Below, piece after piece: positions 18,240 to 25,950 of a DNA stretch of 64,000 bases; the stretch's first letter is position 1, and every line of letters starts with the position of its first letter. Both the position numbers and the translations under genes were made by a program. The stretch is from positions 23,758 to 87,757 of the forward strand of contig JAEEIJ010000051.1 in NCBI GenBank assembly GCA_016281315.1. Direction: 5' to 3'. The notes beneath the pieces were generated by a model that was not told the DNA's origin, did no database searches, and saw only the letters and a program-made list of their open reading frames with translations. The stretch comes from Bacteroidales bacterium. GTDB lineage: Bacteria > Bacteroidota > Bacteroidia > Bacteroidales > UBA932.

Positions 18240-19841
18240 TTAGAATGCCAAGAAGGGACGGACTTTCATAGGGAAGGCTTCCTTCCAGGTCCAGGTACTG
18301 ACCTTGCTCTCCTTGTTGATTTTAATGGTAGTATAGTAAATACTCCCCTTTTTCTCGACACTGCCGAAATTCAAACGGATGGCATTACTGGCATCATACT
18401 CTGAACTGCTCCAGTAGTTGTCGGAGAAATCGCTACCGACAGTCATTCCAAAGGAGTCATACGCACAGCCAAAATCGGTCTTAAGCACTTCCAGGCGGTC
18501 GTTCAGGGATTTAACCAGCAGGTTCTCGTTTGTGCTCCCGCTCTTTACGTAGATCAGGGAATTCCCGATGGAGCCACTGGTCGTCCATTGGGTATTACCG
18601 GAATTTTTCCATTGATCTACGGGATCCGCACCACCGAAACCATGTTCACTGATGGCATAGGCCCATTGGCCGATGGAAGGAAGGAACCAGCCACTGTCAT
18701 TCTGGTGGACGTCGTTTTCATTATTGCGGTAGTTCCGGGCATAATTCGCAGCCGCGACATTCGTTTCCAGTTCCGTCGTATTGTTATAGCCGCTTACATT
18801 TGTCGTGGCGATAACCTGACTGGCCCGGGTAATACTTTCGGTATGGAGCGTTTTCTCGCCCCACGCCACACCTTCGGCCGCATTGTGCAGTGCCATTACC
18901 AGGGCATGACCATAGCCGTAGCTATACTCTGTCAGCGCACGAGAGTCCTCGGTATCATCGTTGTTCACATACACTATAATGCCGACAACCTCCACTCCAG
19001 GGCGGTGTGAAATGCGTCCATAGGTGCCGTCGCTCCAGTAAGGATCCCCCAGCTCGGGCTTGAAATCGTGCGAGCGGTTCATCGTGTAACGTTTATTGGC
19101 AACAAGGGTGACGGCCGATGCGCCTGCGTCACGCAGGGGCACATCGCGGTCGCAAATCTCTATATAGTCGCTGTCCGTAATCGTGGTACTGCCGGGCAGC
19201 GCTATGAAGAAATGCGCCTTGTAATCGGCGGGCTCTCCCGAAGCCGCCACATTCTGCAGATTGGCCATACCGGAGGCAACGATGTCGCCGCCAATAATCA
19301 CGTCCACAGGAGTTTCACCCGTTGGCATACTGCTGATCCCCACCAAAGTGAAGGACACCGTAGTCTCCACAAAAGTAGCCTGCTGATACAGGGTAACAGG
19401 GGTCATGTCGCCATAAATGAGGCTGCCCGTGAGCAGACTCAGCCTTTCCGCGGCATCCTTCAGCGTGCTCACGCTCATCAACCCGTGGCCGTAGGTAGAC
19501 TCGTCGTCATTATCCGCGTGAACGAGCGTAACCGTAAGGGCGGTAACGCCCTCCACCGGCTCGCCTTCCGATTCCAGATAACGGAGATTTCCCGTCCACT
19601 TGCCTTCACCGCTGTCGTAATCCAACACACCCGAGATGTCTTCCCGGGTGGCACCGCGAACGCTCAGTTTATCGCCGTCCTTACGGCTGTAGCCGGCATC
19701 ATAGGAGACTTTCGTCACCTCAGCCTTTACACTGAAGGGGATCTCCACCCACACGGGTTCCTTCTCTTCCGGGCCCGTCTTCTGGCAGGAAACGAGGGCT
19801 GCCAGAGCAGCGGTCAAAATGAAGAATAAATGCTTTTTCAT
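18240..19841 (-). CDS. Surface lipoprotein with fimbrillin-like N-terminus and FISUMP-like C-terminal domain
   Basis: The product has 533 residues with lipobox Cys19 (ALVSC). The N-terminal part carries a TKVSYDAG...DGDKLSVRG segment, common in fimbrillin-like lipoproteins, and several beta-sandwich stretches. The C-terminal 200 residues contain SGWFLPSIGQW, DNYWSSSEYDASNAIRLNFG and a terminal KVRPFLAF, the signature of FISUMP/DUF1566 domains with a lectin-like fold. The gene converges on the AraC regulator with a 12-bp gap and no terminator between them. Just upstream, after 12 nt, is a small ORF whose stop lies within an AGGAGG Shine-Dalgarno-like sequence serving this gene, a rare feature in this phylum. 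Confidence 0.8.
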   Translation of the reverse strand: MKKHLFFILTAALAALVSCQKTGPEEKEPVWVEIPFSVKAEVTKVSYDAGYSRKDGDKLSVRGATREDISGVLDYDSGEGKWTGNLRYLESEGEPVEGVTALTVTLVHADNDDESTYGHGLMSVSTLKDAAERLSLLTGSLIYGDMTPVTLYQQATFVETTVSFTLVGISSMPTGETPVDVIIGGDIVASGMANLQNVAASGEPADYKAHFFIALPGSTTITDSDYIEICDRDVPLRDAGASAVTLVANKRYTMNRSHDFKPELGDPYWSDGTYGRISHRPGVEVVGIIVYVNNDDTEDSRALTEYSYGYGHALVMALHNAAEGVAWGEKTLHTESITRASQVIATTNVSGYNNTTELETNVAAANYARNYRNNENDVHQNDSGWFLPSIGQWAYAISEHGFGGADPVDQWKNSGNTQWTTSGSIGNSLIYVKSGSTNENLLVKSLNDRLEVLKTDFGCAYDSFGMTVGSDFSDNYWSSSEYDASNAIRLNFGSVEKKGSIYYTTIKINKESKVSTWTWKEAFPMKVRPFLAF

Positions 19842-19853
19842 AAAACGCTCCTC

Positions 19854-20009
19854 CTATAATTCGCCACCATCTTCGATGGCACCGTCACCAAAATCAATCA
19901 ATGAAATGGTCAATGCCGTTGAGGTGGGACTCCCGCTCAACAAGCTGTATGTTGTATCGAAAGATAACGGTTCGCACGAGGGCGAATGATAAAAATCCTT
20001 GGCAAACAT
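19854..20009 (-). CDS. Short conserved-type peptide of unknown function, upstream of a surface lipoprotein
   Basis: ATG 20009 opens a 51-codon frame on the minus strand that ends at TAG 19854-19856. The peptide starts MFAKDFYHSPSCEPLSF, continues with SLLSGSPTSTAL and ends IDFGDGAIEDGGEL. This matches the loose pattern (Tyr-x-x-Pro...Glu...Leu-Leu-x-Ser...acidic Gly-rich tail) of short Bacteroidales proteins often seen ahead of surface lipoproteins. A TATATTTG box lies 26 nt upstream, and the stop overlaps the ribosome-binding sequence of the lipoprotein gene at 19841, so the two are probably coupled. There is no signal peptide. Function is unknown; it could be a leader peptide, a regulator or a secreted peptide. 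Confidence 0.6.
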   Translation of the reverse strand: MFAKDFYHSPSCEPLSFDTTYSLLSGSPTSTALTISLIDFGDGAIEDGGEL

Positions 20010-20035
20010 CACTCTAACCAATTTTTTTCGGGCCG

Positions 20036-20043
20036 CAAATATA
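20036..20043 (-). promoter_or_regulatory. -7 box for the small peptide and lipoprotein
   Basis: TATATTTG on the minus strand lies 26 nt before ATG 20009. No clear TTTG -33 element is seen; a run of T and A residues lies upstream. Confidence 0.6.
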
Positions 20044-20103
20044 CGACTTTTTTAAAAAACGGGAAATATTTTTCAACTATTATGCCATTTGAGAAATCTT
20101 CAC

Positions 20104-20111
20104 TAACTTTG
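20104..20111 (+). promoter_or_regulatory. -7 box for tRNA-Arg
   Basis: TAACTTTG lies 17 nt before the first base of the mature tRNA and matches TAnnTTTG. A -33 element at normal spacing is not evident. Confidence 0.6.
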
Positions 20112-20128
20112 CATTCCCCATTGAGGAT

Positions 20129-20202
20129 GGTTCCGTAGCTCAGCTGGATAGAGCAACAGCCTTCTAAGCTGTGGGTCTCGGGTTCGAATCCCGACGGAAT
20201 CA
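20129..20202 (+). tRNA. tRNA-Arg (anticodon TCT)
   Basis: The 74-nt cloverleaf has acceptor stem GGTTCCG/CGGAATC, D-arm GCTCAGCTGGATAGAGC, anticodon arm CAGCCTTCTAAGCTG with TCT (reads AGA/AGG), variable loop, T-arm TCGGGTTCGAATCCCGA and discriminator A. CCA is not encoded. It has its own promoter box and a strong downstream hairpin terminator. The last 17 nt (20187-20203) are duplicated at 20268-20284. Confidence 0.97.
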
Positions 20203-20234
20203 CAAGAAAAGAGACCTTCCGGTCTCTTTTCTTG
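20203..20234 (+). terminator. Terminator of tRNA-Arg
   Basis: CAAGAAAAGAGACC (20203-20216) and GGTCTCTTTTCTTG (20221-20234) form a perfect 14-bp stem with a TTCC loop directly after the tRNA. The T-rich 3' arm makes it a probable intrinsic terminator. Confidence 0.75.
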
Positions 20235-20267
20235 TAGATGGCCCGTGGCAGGGTCGGGGATTTGCAA

Positions 20268-20284
20268 AATCCCGACGGAATCAC
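20268..20284 (+). repeat. Duplicate of the tRNA-Arg 3' end (att-like)
   Basis: AATCCCGACGGAATCAC is identical to 20187-20203, which covers the T-arm 3' strand, acceptor 3' strand and discriminator of the tRNA. Bases just before it (CGGGGATTTGCAA) look like a degraded T-arm. Such duplications are left by elements that integrate at tRNA 3' ends. Only 81 bp separate the copies, so any element is gone. Confidence 0.65.
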
Positions 20285-20291
20285 GAAAGGC

Positions 20292-20324
20292 ACGGACGCC
20301 ACGGTCGAAGACTGTGGCGTCCGT
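20292..20324 (-). terminator. Hairpin downstream of the dicarboxylate carrier gene
   Basis: A 15-bp stem (20292-20306 with 20310-20324, one G-T pair) with a three-base loop lies 39 nt beyond the stop at 20363. On the minus strand it is followed by GCCTTTCG, only a weak T-run. It could terminate the carrier mRNA or insulate it from the tRNA gene. Confidence 0.45.
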
Positions 20325-20362
20325 TGTGCAAAGGGGGCTCCTCCCCGCCTGCGAACAACCCC

Positions 20363-21739
20363 TTACTGGATAAAACTCGCGAAATACCCCGGGAACAGCA
20401 CGTTGGTGATGAGATAGCCCACCACGGTGGCCACCCATACGCTGATGAGGCCCGGCATCATAAAGCTGTGATTCAGGAGATATTTGCCGATGACTGTGGT
20501 GCCGCTGCGGTCGAAGTTCACCGTGGCGATGTCTGACGGGTAGTTCGGGATGAAGAAGTAGCCGTACACGCTGGGAAGCACGCCCAGCAGCACCGGTCCC
20601 GCAATGCCCAGTTTATAGGCGAGCGGCAGCATCGCCACCACCACGGCGCCCTGGGAATTGATGAGCACCGAGACCAGGAAGAACACGAAGGCGATGGTCC
20701 AGGGGGCGCGGGCCACGAGGTCCGACAGCATTGCCTCCATTTCCTCGATATAGTTGCTGAAGTAGGTATCGGCCAGCCAGGCGATGCCGTAGATGGCGAT
20801 GACGGCCACCATTCCCGATTTCCATACCGAGCCGGAGACGCAGTTCTTCAGGTCTACCTTACACAGCATAATGTTCAGCGCCGCCGCCACCAGCATAATA
20901 ATCTGGATGCAGAGGTTCATCTTGGGAAGGTTGATGGCCTGGGCCACCGTGCGTCCGTCCGCGACGTGGAACATCTGGCAGAAGGCGAAGCCTACGATGA
21001 CAAGAAGCGCCGTCAGGAAAATGTACACCGAGAGTTTGGCCGATTTGGAAATCTCAAGATCCAGCGTGGTGGTCTTGTTCACGTACATATATTTGTAGAT
21101 CTTCGGATCCGCCTTCCGCGCCTGGAATTCGGGGTCGTCGTCCAGGTCCTTGCCGCGTTTGTAGGAGGCCAGCGAAGCACACATCAGGCCGATGACGCAG
21201 GCCGGGATGGTGACCATCAGCACCTGCGGAATGCTCACCATATAGCCGTTGGCGTTGGAAATGGTGACGAAGGCCACCACCGCCGCGGCGATGGGCGAGC
21301 AGGTGATGCCCACCTGCGAGGCCACCGAAGCCACGCCGCAGGGCCGCTCCGGACGGATGTTCTTCTTGAGGGCGATGTCGCAGATGATGGGCATAATGGT
21401 GTAAACCACGTGGCCGGTTCCCACCAGCACGGTGAGGAAGAAAGTCACCAGCGGGCCCAGGAAGGTGATGTGCTCGGGGTGTTTGCGAAGCAGCTTTTCC
21501 GCAATCTGGATCATCCAGTCCATACCGCCGGAAGCCTGCAGCGTACCGGCGCAGGTGACGGCGGCGATGATGATGTAGATGACGTCCGTGGGGGGCGTAC
21601 CGGGCTTGAGGCCGAAGCCGAAGACCAGGATGGCCAGGCCGATACCGCTGATGGCGCCGAGCGCCAGGGAACCGTAACGGGAACCTACGTAAAGGGCTGC
21701 CAACACGATGAGCAGCTCGATGATCATAACGAAAGACAT
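20363..21739 (-). CDS. dcuB: Anaerobic C4-dicarboxylate carrier, Dcu family
   Basis: The product is a 458-residue inner-membrane protein with about eleven hydrophobic segments. It follows the DcuA/DcuB pattern closely: TLQASGGMDWMIQIAEKLLR, VGTGHVVYTIMPIICDIALK, NIRPERPCGVASVASQVGIT and a late FFIPNYPSDIATVNFD. Dcu carriers exchange external fumarate, malate or aspartate for succinate during anaerobic respiration, which fits the succinate-producing fermentation usual in this order. The choice of DcuB over DcuA rests on overall likeness only. A TATATTTG box lies 24 nt upstream of ATG 21739. It is divergent from nhaC. Confidence 0.88.
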   Translation of the reverse strand: MSFVMIIELLIVLAALYVGSRYGSLALGAISGIGLAILVFGFGLKPGTPPTDVIYIIIAAVTCAGTLQASGGMDWMIQIAEKLLRKHPEHITFLGPLVTFFLTVLVGTGHVVYTIMPIICDIALKKNIRPERPCGVASVASQVGITCSPIAAAVVAFVTISNANGYMVSIPQVLMVTIPACVIGLMCASLASYKRGKDLDDDPEFQARKADPKIYKYMYVNKTTTLDLEISKSAKLSVYIFLTALLVIVGFAFCQMFHVADGRTVAQAINLPKMNLCIQIIMLVAAALNIMLCKVDLKNCVSGSVWKSGMVAVIAIYGIAWLADTYFSNYIEEMEAMLSDLVARAPWTIAFVFFLVSVLINSQGAVVVAMLPLAYKLGIAGPVLLGVLPSVYGYFFIPNYPSDIATVNFDRSGTTVIGKYLLNHSFMMPGLISVWVATVVGYLITNVLFPGYFASFIQ

Positions 21740-21763
21740 AGCGAAACTACGTGGTTAGTCATA

Positions 21764-21771
21764 CAAATATA
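21764..21771 (-). promoter_or_regulatory. -7 box for the Dcu carrier
   Basis: TATATTTG on the minus strand, 24 nt before ATG 21739. A second weaker box, TAGTTTCG, lies at 21742-21749 but is too close to the start. Confidence 0.6.
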
Positions 21772-21782
21772 GCATTTTTTCG

Positions 21783-21790
21783 TAACTTCG
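21783..21790 (+). promoter_or_regulatory. -7 box for nhaC
   Basis: TAACTTCG (one mismatch to TAnnTTTG) ends 5 nt before ATG 21796, implying an almost leaderless mRNA. Confidence 0.5.
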
Positions 21791-21795
21791 CGGCT

Positions 21796-23232
21796 ATGAA
21801 AACGAACTGGAAAAGGATGCTGCTGGCACTTATCCCCCTCGTAGTGCTGGTACTGATGCTCTCCCTGGACATCTCCATTTTCGGGGCCGATTCCATCCTG
21901 GGCGCCTCCCAGGTGGCCCTGCTCGCGGCGGCCGGCATCGCCGTCGCCATCGGAATGTGGCTCTACAAGATTCCCTGGGAACGGTACGAGAAGGAACTGG
22001 GATCCAATATCGGCGGAGTGACATCGGCCATCGTCATCCTGCTCCTGATTGGCGCCATCTCCGGCACCTGGACGGTGAGCGGCGTGGTGCCCACCTTCAT
22101 CTGCTACGGCCTCAAAATCATTCACCCGAAGGTGTTCCTCCTCACCGCCTGCGTACTCTGCGCCCTGGTTTCGCTGATGACGGGATCCTCCTGGACCACC
22201 ATCGCTACGGTGGGCGTCGCGCTCATCGGCATCGGCCGGGCCGAAGGTTTCTCAGACGCGATGACGGCCGGCGCCATCATTTCCGGCGCCTACTTCGGCG
22301 ATAAGATTTCCCCGCTCTCGGACACCACCGTGCTGGCTTCGTCGGTGAACAAGGTGCCGCTTTTCGAGCACATCCATTATATGTATTATACCACGGTGCC
22401 GTCGTTCGCCCTCACGCTCATCGCGTTCACGGTGCTGGGGCTCACCCACGGCGGCGCGCCCGCCCTGCCAGAGGAGCTGTATTCGGAGACGCTGCGCGCC
22501 AGCTTCCACATTTCACCCTGGCTGCTGCTGGTGCCGGCTTTTACGGTTTTCCTGATCTGGCGGAAACTCCCGGCCATCGTGGTGCTGGCCCTCTCGGCCC
22601 TCTCGGCCGTGGTGGCGGCGGTTATCGCCCAGCCGGAACTCGTGCGTTCCATCGGCGCGGGCGTCACCTCAGGGTCTCCTTTCCGCGTGTATTTCGCCGG
22701 CGTGGTGGAGAGCATCTACAATTCCCTGCCCCTGGATACGGGTGTGGCCGAAGTGAACAAACTGGTGGCCACCCGCGGGATGCTGGGAATGCTCAACACG
22801 ATATTCCTGATTATCTGCGCGATGTGCTTCGGCGCCACGATGCAGGCCTCCGGAATGATCCGGGACCTGTCCCTCATCCTGCAGCCGCTCACGCGTACGC
22901 GCACGGGCCTGGTGAGTTCTACGGTGGTCACCGGCACGGCCCTCAACGGCATCGTCTCGGACCAGTACCTGTCCATCCTTCTTACCTCTAATATTTATAA
23001 GGATACCTACGAGTCTCAGGGCTACGAAGGACGGCTACTGAGCCGCAGCGCGGAGGATTCGGCCACGGTCACTTCACCGCTTTTCCCCTGGTCCAGCTGC
23101 GGCATGACGCAGGCCACCATCCTCAGCGTTCCTACGCTGGTTTATGCGCCCTTCTGTTTCTTCTGCCTCATCTCCCCGCTGATGTCCATCCTGGTGGCGG
23201 CCATCGGCTGGAAGATTGTCCGGCGTCCGTAG
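21796..23232 (+). CDS. nhaC: Na+/H+ antiporter NhaC
   Basis: The product has 478 residues and about twelve hydrophobic helices. Motifs of the NhaC family are present: LMTGSSWTTIATVGVALIGI, AGAIISGAYFGDKISPLSDT and, late in the protein, GTALNGIVSDQYLSILLTSN. It exports Na+ in exchange for H+ at the inner membrane. The frame is open from 21751, but ATG 21796 gives the expected N-terminus and sits just after a -7 box. It faces the rnf genes, converging with rnfA across a 13-bp gap; all three neighbouring systems (Dcu, NhaC, Rnf) concern ion gradients. Confidence 0.92.
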   Translation: MKTNWKRMLLALIPLVVLVLMLSLDISIFGADSILGASQVALLAAAGIAVAIGMWLYKIPWERYEKELGSNIGGVTSAIVILLLIGAISGTWTVSGVVPTFICYGLKIIHPKVFLLTACVLCALVSLMTGSSWTTIATVGVALIGIGRAEGFSDAMTAGAIISGAYFGDKISPLSDTTVLASSVNKVPLFEHIHYMYYTTVPSFALTLIAFTVLGLTHGGAPALPEELYSETLRASFHISPWLLLVPAFTVFLIWRKLPAIVVLALSALSAVVAAVIAQPELVRSIGAGVTSGSPFRVYFAGVVESIYNSLPLDTGVAEVNKLVATRGMLGMLNTIFLIICAMCFGATMQASGMIRDLSLILQPLTRTRTGLVSSTVVTGTALNGIVSDQYLSILLTSNIYKDTYESQGYEGRLLSRSAEDSATVTSPLFPWSSCGMTQATILSVPTLVYAPFCFFCLISPLMSILVAAIGWKIVRRP

Positions 23233-23245
23233 GCCTGAGGCAGCC

Positions 23246-23842
23246 TTACTTCACCATCCCGCTGAAGCCCATAAAGGCCAGCGCCAGGATTCCCACGCTG
23301 ATGATGGCGATGGGAACGCCCTTGAACGCCTTGGGGACGTCGCAGAGGGCGAGGTGCTCGCGGATGCCCGCGAAGATGACCATCGCGAGGCCGTAGCCCA
23401 GCGAAGTGGCGAAGGCATAGACGAGGGACTGTCCCAGGTTCAGCATTCCGCCCGCGAAGGGGAATTCCTTGGTGACCACGTTGATCGCGACGCCCAGCAC
23501 CGCGCAGTTGGTGGTAATCAGGGGCAGGAAGATGCCCAGGGCCTGATACAGCGACGGGGAAACCTTCTTCAGCACGATCTCCACCATCTGCACCAGTGCC
23601 GCAATCACCAGGATGAAGGCGATGGTCTGGAGGAACGTGAGGCCGAAGGGAACCAGCAGGTACTGGTTCACGAGATAGGTCACCAGCGTCGCAAGGGTGA
23701 TCACGAAGCACACGGCCATGCTCATCCCCGTGGCGGTGGAAAGCCGGCTGGAGACTCCCAGGAAGGGGCAGATTCCCAGGAACTGGGCCAGGACGATGTT
23801 ATTGACGAAAATCGCCGAAATGATGATCAGAAAGTATTCCAT
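23246..23842 (-). CDS. rnfA: Rnf electron transport complex subunit RnfA
   Basis: The product has 198 residues with six membrane helices, the normal length. It begins [20 protein letters not shown] and contains [12 protein letters not shown] and [15 protein letters not shown], both hallmarks of RnfA/NqrE. The two conserved cysteines in these motifs bind the membrane [2Fe-2S] cluster in the complex. It is the last gene of the rseC-rnfBCDGEA operon and begins 3 nt after the stop of rnfE. Rnf couples oxidation of reduced ferredoxin by NAD+ to ion export. Confidence 0.96.
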   Translation of the reverse strand: MEYFLIIISAIFVNNIVLAQFLGICPFLGVSSRLSTATGMSMAVCFVITLATLVTYLVNQYLLVPFGLTFLQTIAFILVIAALVQMVEIVLKKVSPSLYQALGIFLPLITTNCAVLGVAINVVTKEFPFAGGMLNLGQSLVYAFATSLGYGLAMVIFAGIREHLALCDVPKAFKGVPIAIISVGILALAFMGFSGMVK

Positions 23843-23845
23843 AGC

Positions 23846-24433
23846 CTAGTTCTTTTTCACGAATTTGTTAAACAGGACCATCAGGTAGCCCAGGCACAGG
23901 AAGGCGCCGGGAGCCATCACGAAGGCCAGCATCCCGTCGTTTCCGCCGATGAAGTTCCAGCCGAAGGCGCTGCCGCTGCCCAGAATCTCGCGGACGAGAC
24001 CCAGCACGGTGAGCGAGGCGGTGAAGCCCAGGCCCACGCCGATGCCGTCCAGGGCGCTTTCGCCAACGGAATGTTTGTTGGCGAAGGCTTCGGCCCGGCC
24101 CAGGACGATGCAGTTCACCACGATGAGCGGGATGAAGAGGCCCAGGGTCTCGTACATCGCCGGCGTATAGGCCTGCATCAGCAGCTGCAGCAGCGTCACG
24201 AAGGTGGCGATGACCACGATATAGACGGGGATGTGCACCTTGTCCGGCACGATGGGCGCGATGGCCGATATGGCCATATTGCTGAGCACCAGCACGAAGA
24301 GCGTCGCCAGGCCCATCGACAGGCCGTTGATGGCCGATGTGGTGGTGGCCAGCGTGGGGCACATACCCAGCAGGAGCACGAACGTGGGGTTGTTCTTGAC
24401 AAGCCCGTCGGTAAGGAGTTTCAGTTTACTCAT
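23846..24433 (-). CDS. rnfE: Rnf electron transport complex subunit RnfE
   Basis: The product has 195 residues with six membrane helices and is related to RnfA/NqrD. Motifs include LLLGMCPTLATTTSAINGLS and FIPLIVVNCIVLGRAEAFAN, each with the cysteine that shares the membrane iron-sulfur cluster with RnfA. Its start overlaps the end of rnfG by 8 nt. Confidence 0.95.
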   Translation of the reverse strand: MSKLKLLTDGLVKNNPTFVLLLGMCPTLATTTSAINGLSMGLATLFVLVLSNMAISAIAPIVPDKVHIPVYIVVIATFVTLLQLLMQAYTPAMYETLGLFIPLIVVNCIVLGRAEAFANKHSVGESALDGIGVGLGFTASLTVLGLVREILGSGSAFGWNFIGGNDGMLAFVMAPGAFLCLGYLMVLFNKFVKKN

Positions 24434-24968
24434 GGCTCAGCGTTTTAAAAGTGTTCAGCGCATTCTCTACGGCCATCGCATACGCGCGGGAGGTGATGGT
24501 GGAAGCGGTGATGGCATCTACGTCGCCGCCGTCCTTCTTGACGGAGAGTTTCTTCACGGAAGGATCGAAGCCCCTCCACTGGTCCATAAACTTCATATCC
24601 GTGGTGCATTTGGCGCCCAGGCCGGGCGTTTCCGCGTGCGAGAGGACGGAGGTATTGTAGACCACGCCGTCCGGGGTGACGCCCACCATCAGGGACAGGG
24701 GGCCGCCGAAGCCCACCACGGTGGACTCGATGGCGTAACCTACCAGGTTTTCGCCGTCCAGGGCGGTGTAATAGTGTCCCTCGGCATCATAGGAAGCCTC
24801 GGTGAAATGCGGCAGCACCCGGGCGATGGCCTGCTGCGTTTTTGCAGCCGCAGCGGCCTCGATGGGCTCTTTGGTGAGGACGTAGGCGCCGCCCAGCAGG
24901 CCGGCGCACACGAGGCAGGTGAGCCCCAGCACGGCCACCATATTGACAAGATTGGATTTTACGGCCAT
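24426..24968 (-). CDS. rnfG: Rnf electron transport complex subunit RnfG
   Basis: The product has 180 residues: one N-terminal membrane helix (NMVAVLGLTCLVCAGLLGGA) and a periplasmic FMN-binding domain. The flavin-attachment motif reads DAITASTITSRAYA, where a threonine of the S-T-I-T-S stretch carries FMN covalently. The segment LVGYAIESTVVGFGGPLSLM is typical of the domain. It starts 2 nt after the stop of rnfD. Confidence 0.94.
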   Translation of the reverse strand: MAVKSNLVNMVAVLGLTCLVCAGLLGGAYVLTKEPIEAAAAAKTQQAIARVLPHFTEASYDAEGHYYTALDGENLVGYAIESTVVGFGGPLSLMVGVTPDGVVYNTSVLSHAETPGLGAKCTTDMKFMDQWRGFDPSVKKLSVKKDGGDVDAITASTITSRAYAMAVENALNTFKTLSHE

Positions 24969-24970
24969 AG

Positions 24971-25948
24971 CTATTTCCTCCCGAATTTAGGCTGGTGGAA
25001 CCAGCGGTTGAGCAGCGGCACCACCGAATTCATAATGAGGATGGCGAAGGAGACGCCCTCCGGATAGGAGCCGAAGTAACGGATCATCATCGTAAGGAAG
25101 CCGATTCCCACGCCGAAAATCACGCCGCCCCAGAGGGACATCGGCGAAGTGACGTAATCTGTCGCCATAAAGCAGGCGCCGAGGACCAGACCACCGGTGA
25201 GCAGGTTGAAGAGCGGGCCGGTGAAGCGGGAAGGATCGGCCAGGTTGAACACCAGGGCGGTGAGGGCCACCGTTGCGAAGATGCTCAGGGTAATCCACGG
25301 CTTGATGACCTTCCGGCAGCACAGGTACACGAATCCGGCGAGGAGCGCCAGGGCGCACACTTCACCGGCGCTGCCGCCCAGGTTCGCAAACAGCAGGTCC
25401 TTATAGTTGTAGGCCGATGTCAACTCCTGCACGGAACTGCCCTGCAGCAGGCCTTCCGCAATGGTGCCGAGAGGCGTTGCGCCGGAAACGGCATCCACGC
25501 CGAAGAGGCCCTGAGGGGCGCTCCAGCTGGTCATATAGGTAGGGAACGACACCAGCAGGAACACGCGGCCCACGAGGGCAGGGTTCCAGATGTTCTGGCC
25601 GATGCCGCCGAAGCTGAGCTTCGCGACCCCGATAGCGACGACTGCTCCGATGAATACCACCCACCAGGGCGTGGTGTAGGGCAGGTTCAGCGCCAGCAGG
25701 ATACCCGTAATGACGGCGGAAAGGTCTCCGACGGTGGAGGGCGCTTTCATCCAGTATTTGGTGACGGCCCATTCCAGCAATACGCAGGAGGCCACGCTCA
25801 CGCCCAGCACCAGCAGTTCCCGCCAGCCGTAGAAGACCACGGAGCAGATGACCGCCGGGATGAGGGCGATGATCACATCCAGCATCAGGGACCGGGTGGA
25901 GTCCTTGGAATGGATGTGGGGCGAAGGGGATATGATCAGGTTACTCAT
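24971..25948 (-). CDS. rnfD: Rnf electron transport complex subunit RnfD
   Basis: The product has 325 residues with about nine helices. It opens with ISPSPHIHSKDSTRSLMLDV, the usual RnfD start, and contains DAVSGATPLGTIAEG, where the Thr of SGATP carries covalent FMN. Other family landmarks are FGGIGQNIWNPALVGRVFLL and CFMATDYVTSPMS. It lies between rnfC (2 nt upstream) and rnfG (2 nt downstream). Confidence 0.95.
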   Translation of the reverse strand: MSNLIISPSPHIHSKDSTRSLMLDVIIALIPAVICSVVFYGWRELLVLGVSVASCVLLEWAVTKYWMKAPSTVGDLSAVITGILLALNLPYTTPWWVVFIGAVVAIGVAKLSFGGIGQNIWNPALVGRVFLLVSFPTYMTSWSAPQGLFGVDAVSGATPLGTIAEGLLQGSSVQELTSAYNYKDLLFANLGGSAGEVCALALLAGFVYLCCRKVIKPWITLSIFATVALTALVFNLADPSRFTGPLFNLLTGGLVLGACFMATDYVTSPMSLWGGVIFGVGIGFLTMMIRYFGSYPEGVSFAILIMNSVVPLLNRWFHQPKFGRK

Positions 25949-25950
25949 AA

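Noticed and set aside
20009..20302. Leftward 97-codon ORF across the tRNA gene
   Set aside because: It is the antisense of tRNA-Arg and its terminator; the predicted peptide (IPSGFEPETHSLEGCCSIQL) is a well-known artefact of translating tRNA genes.
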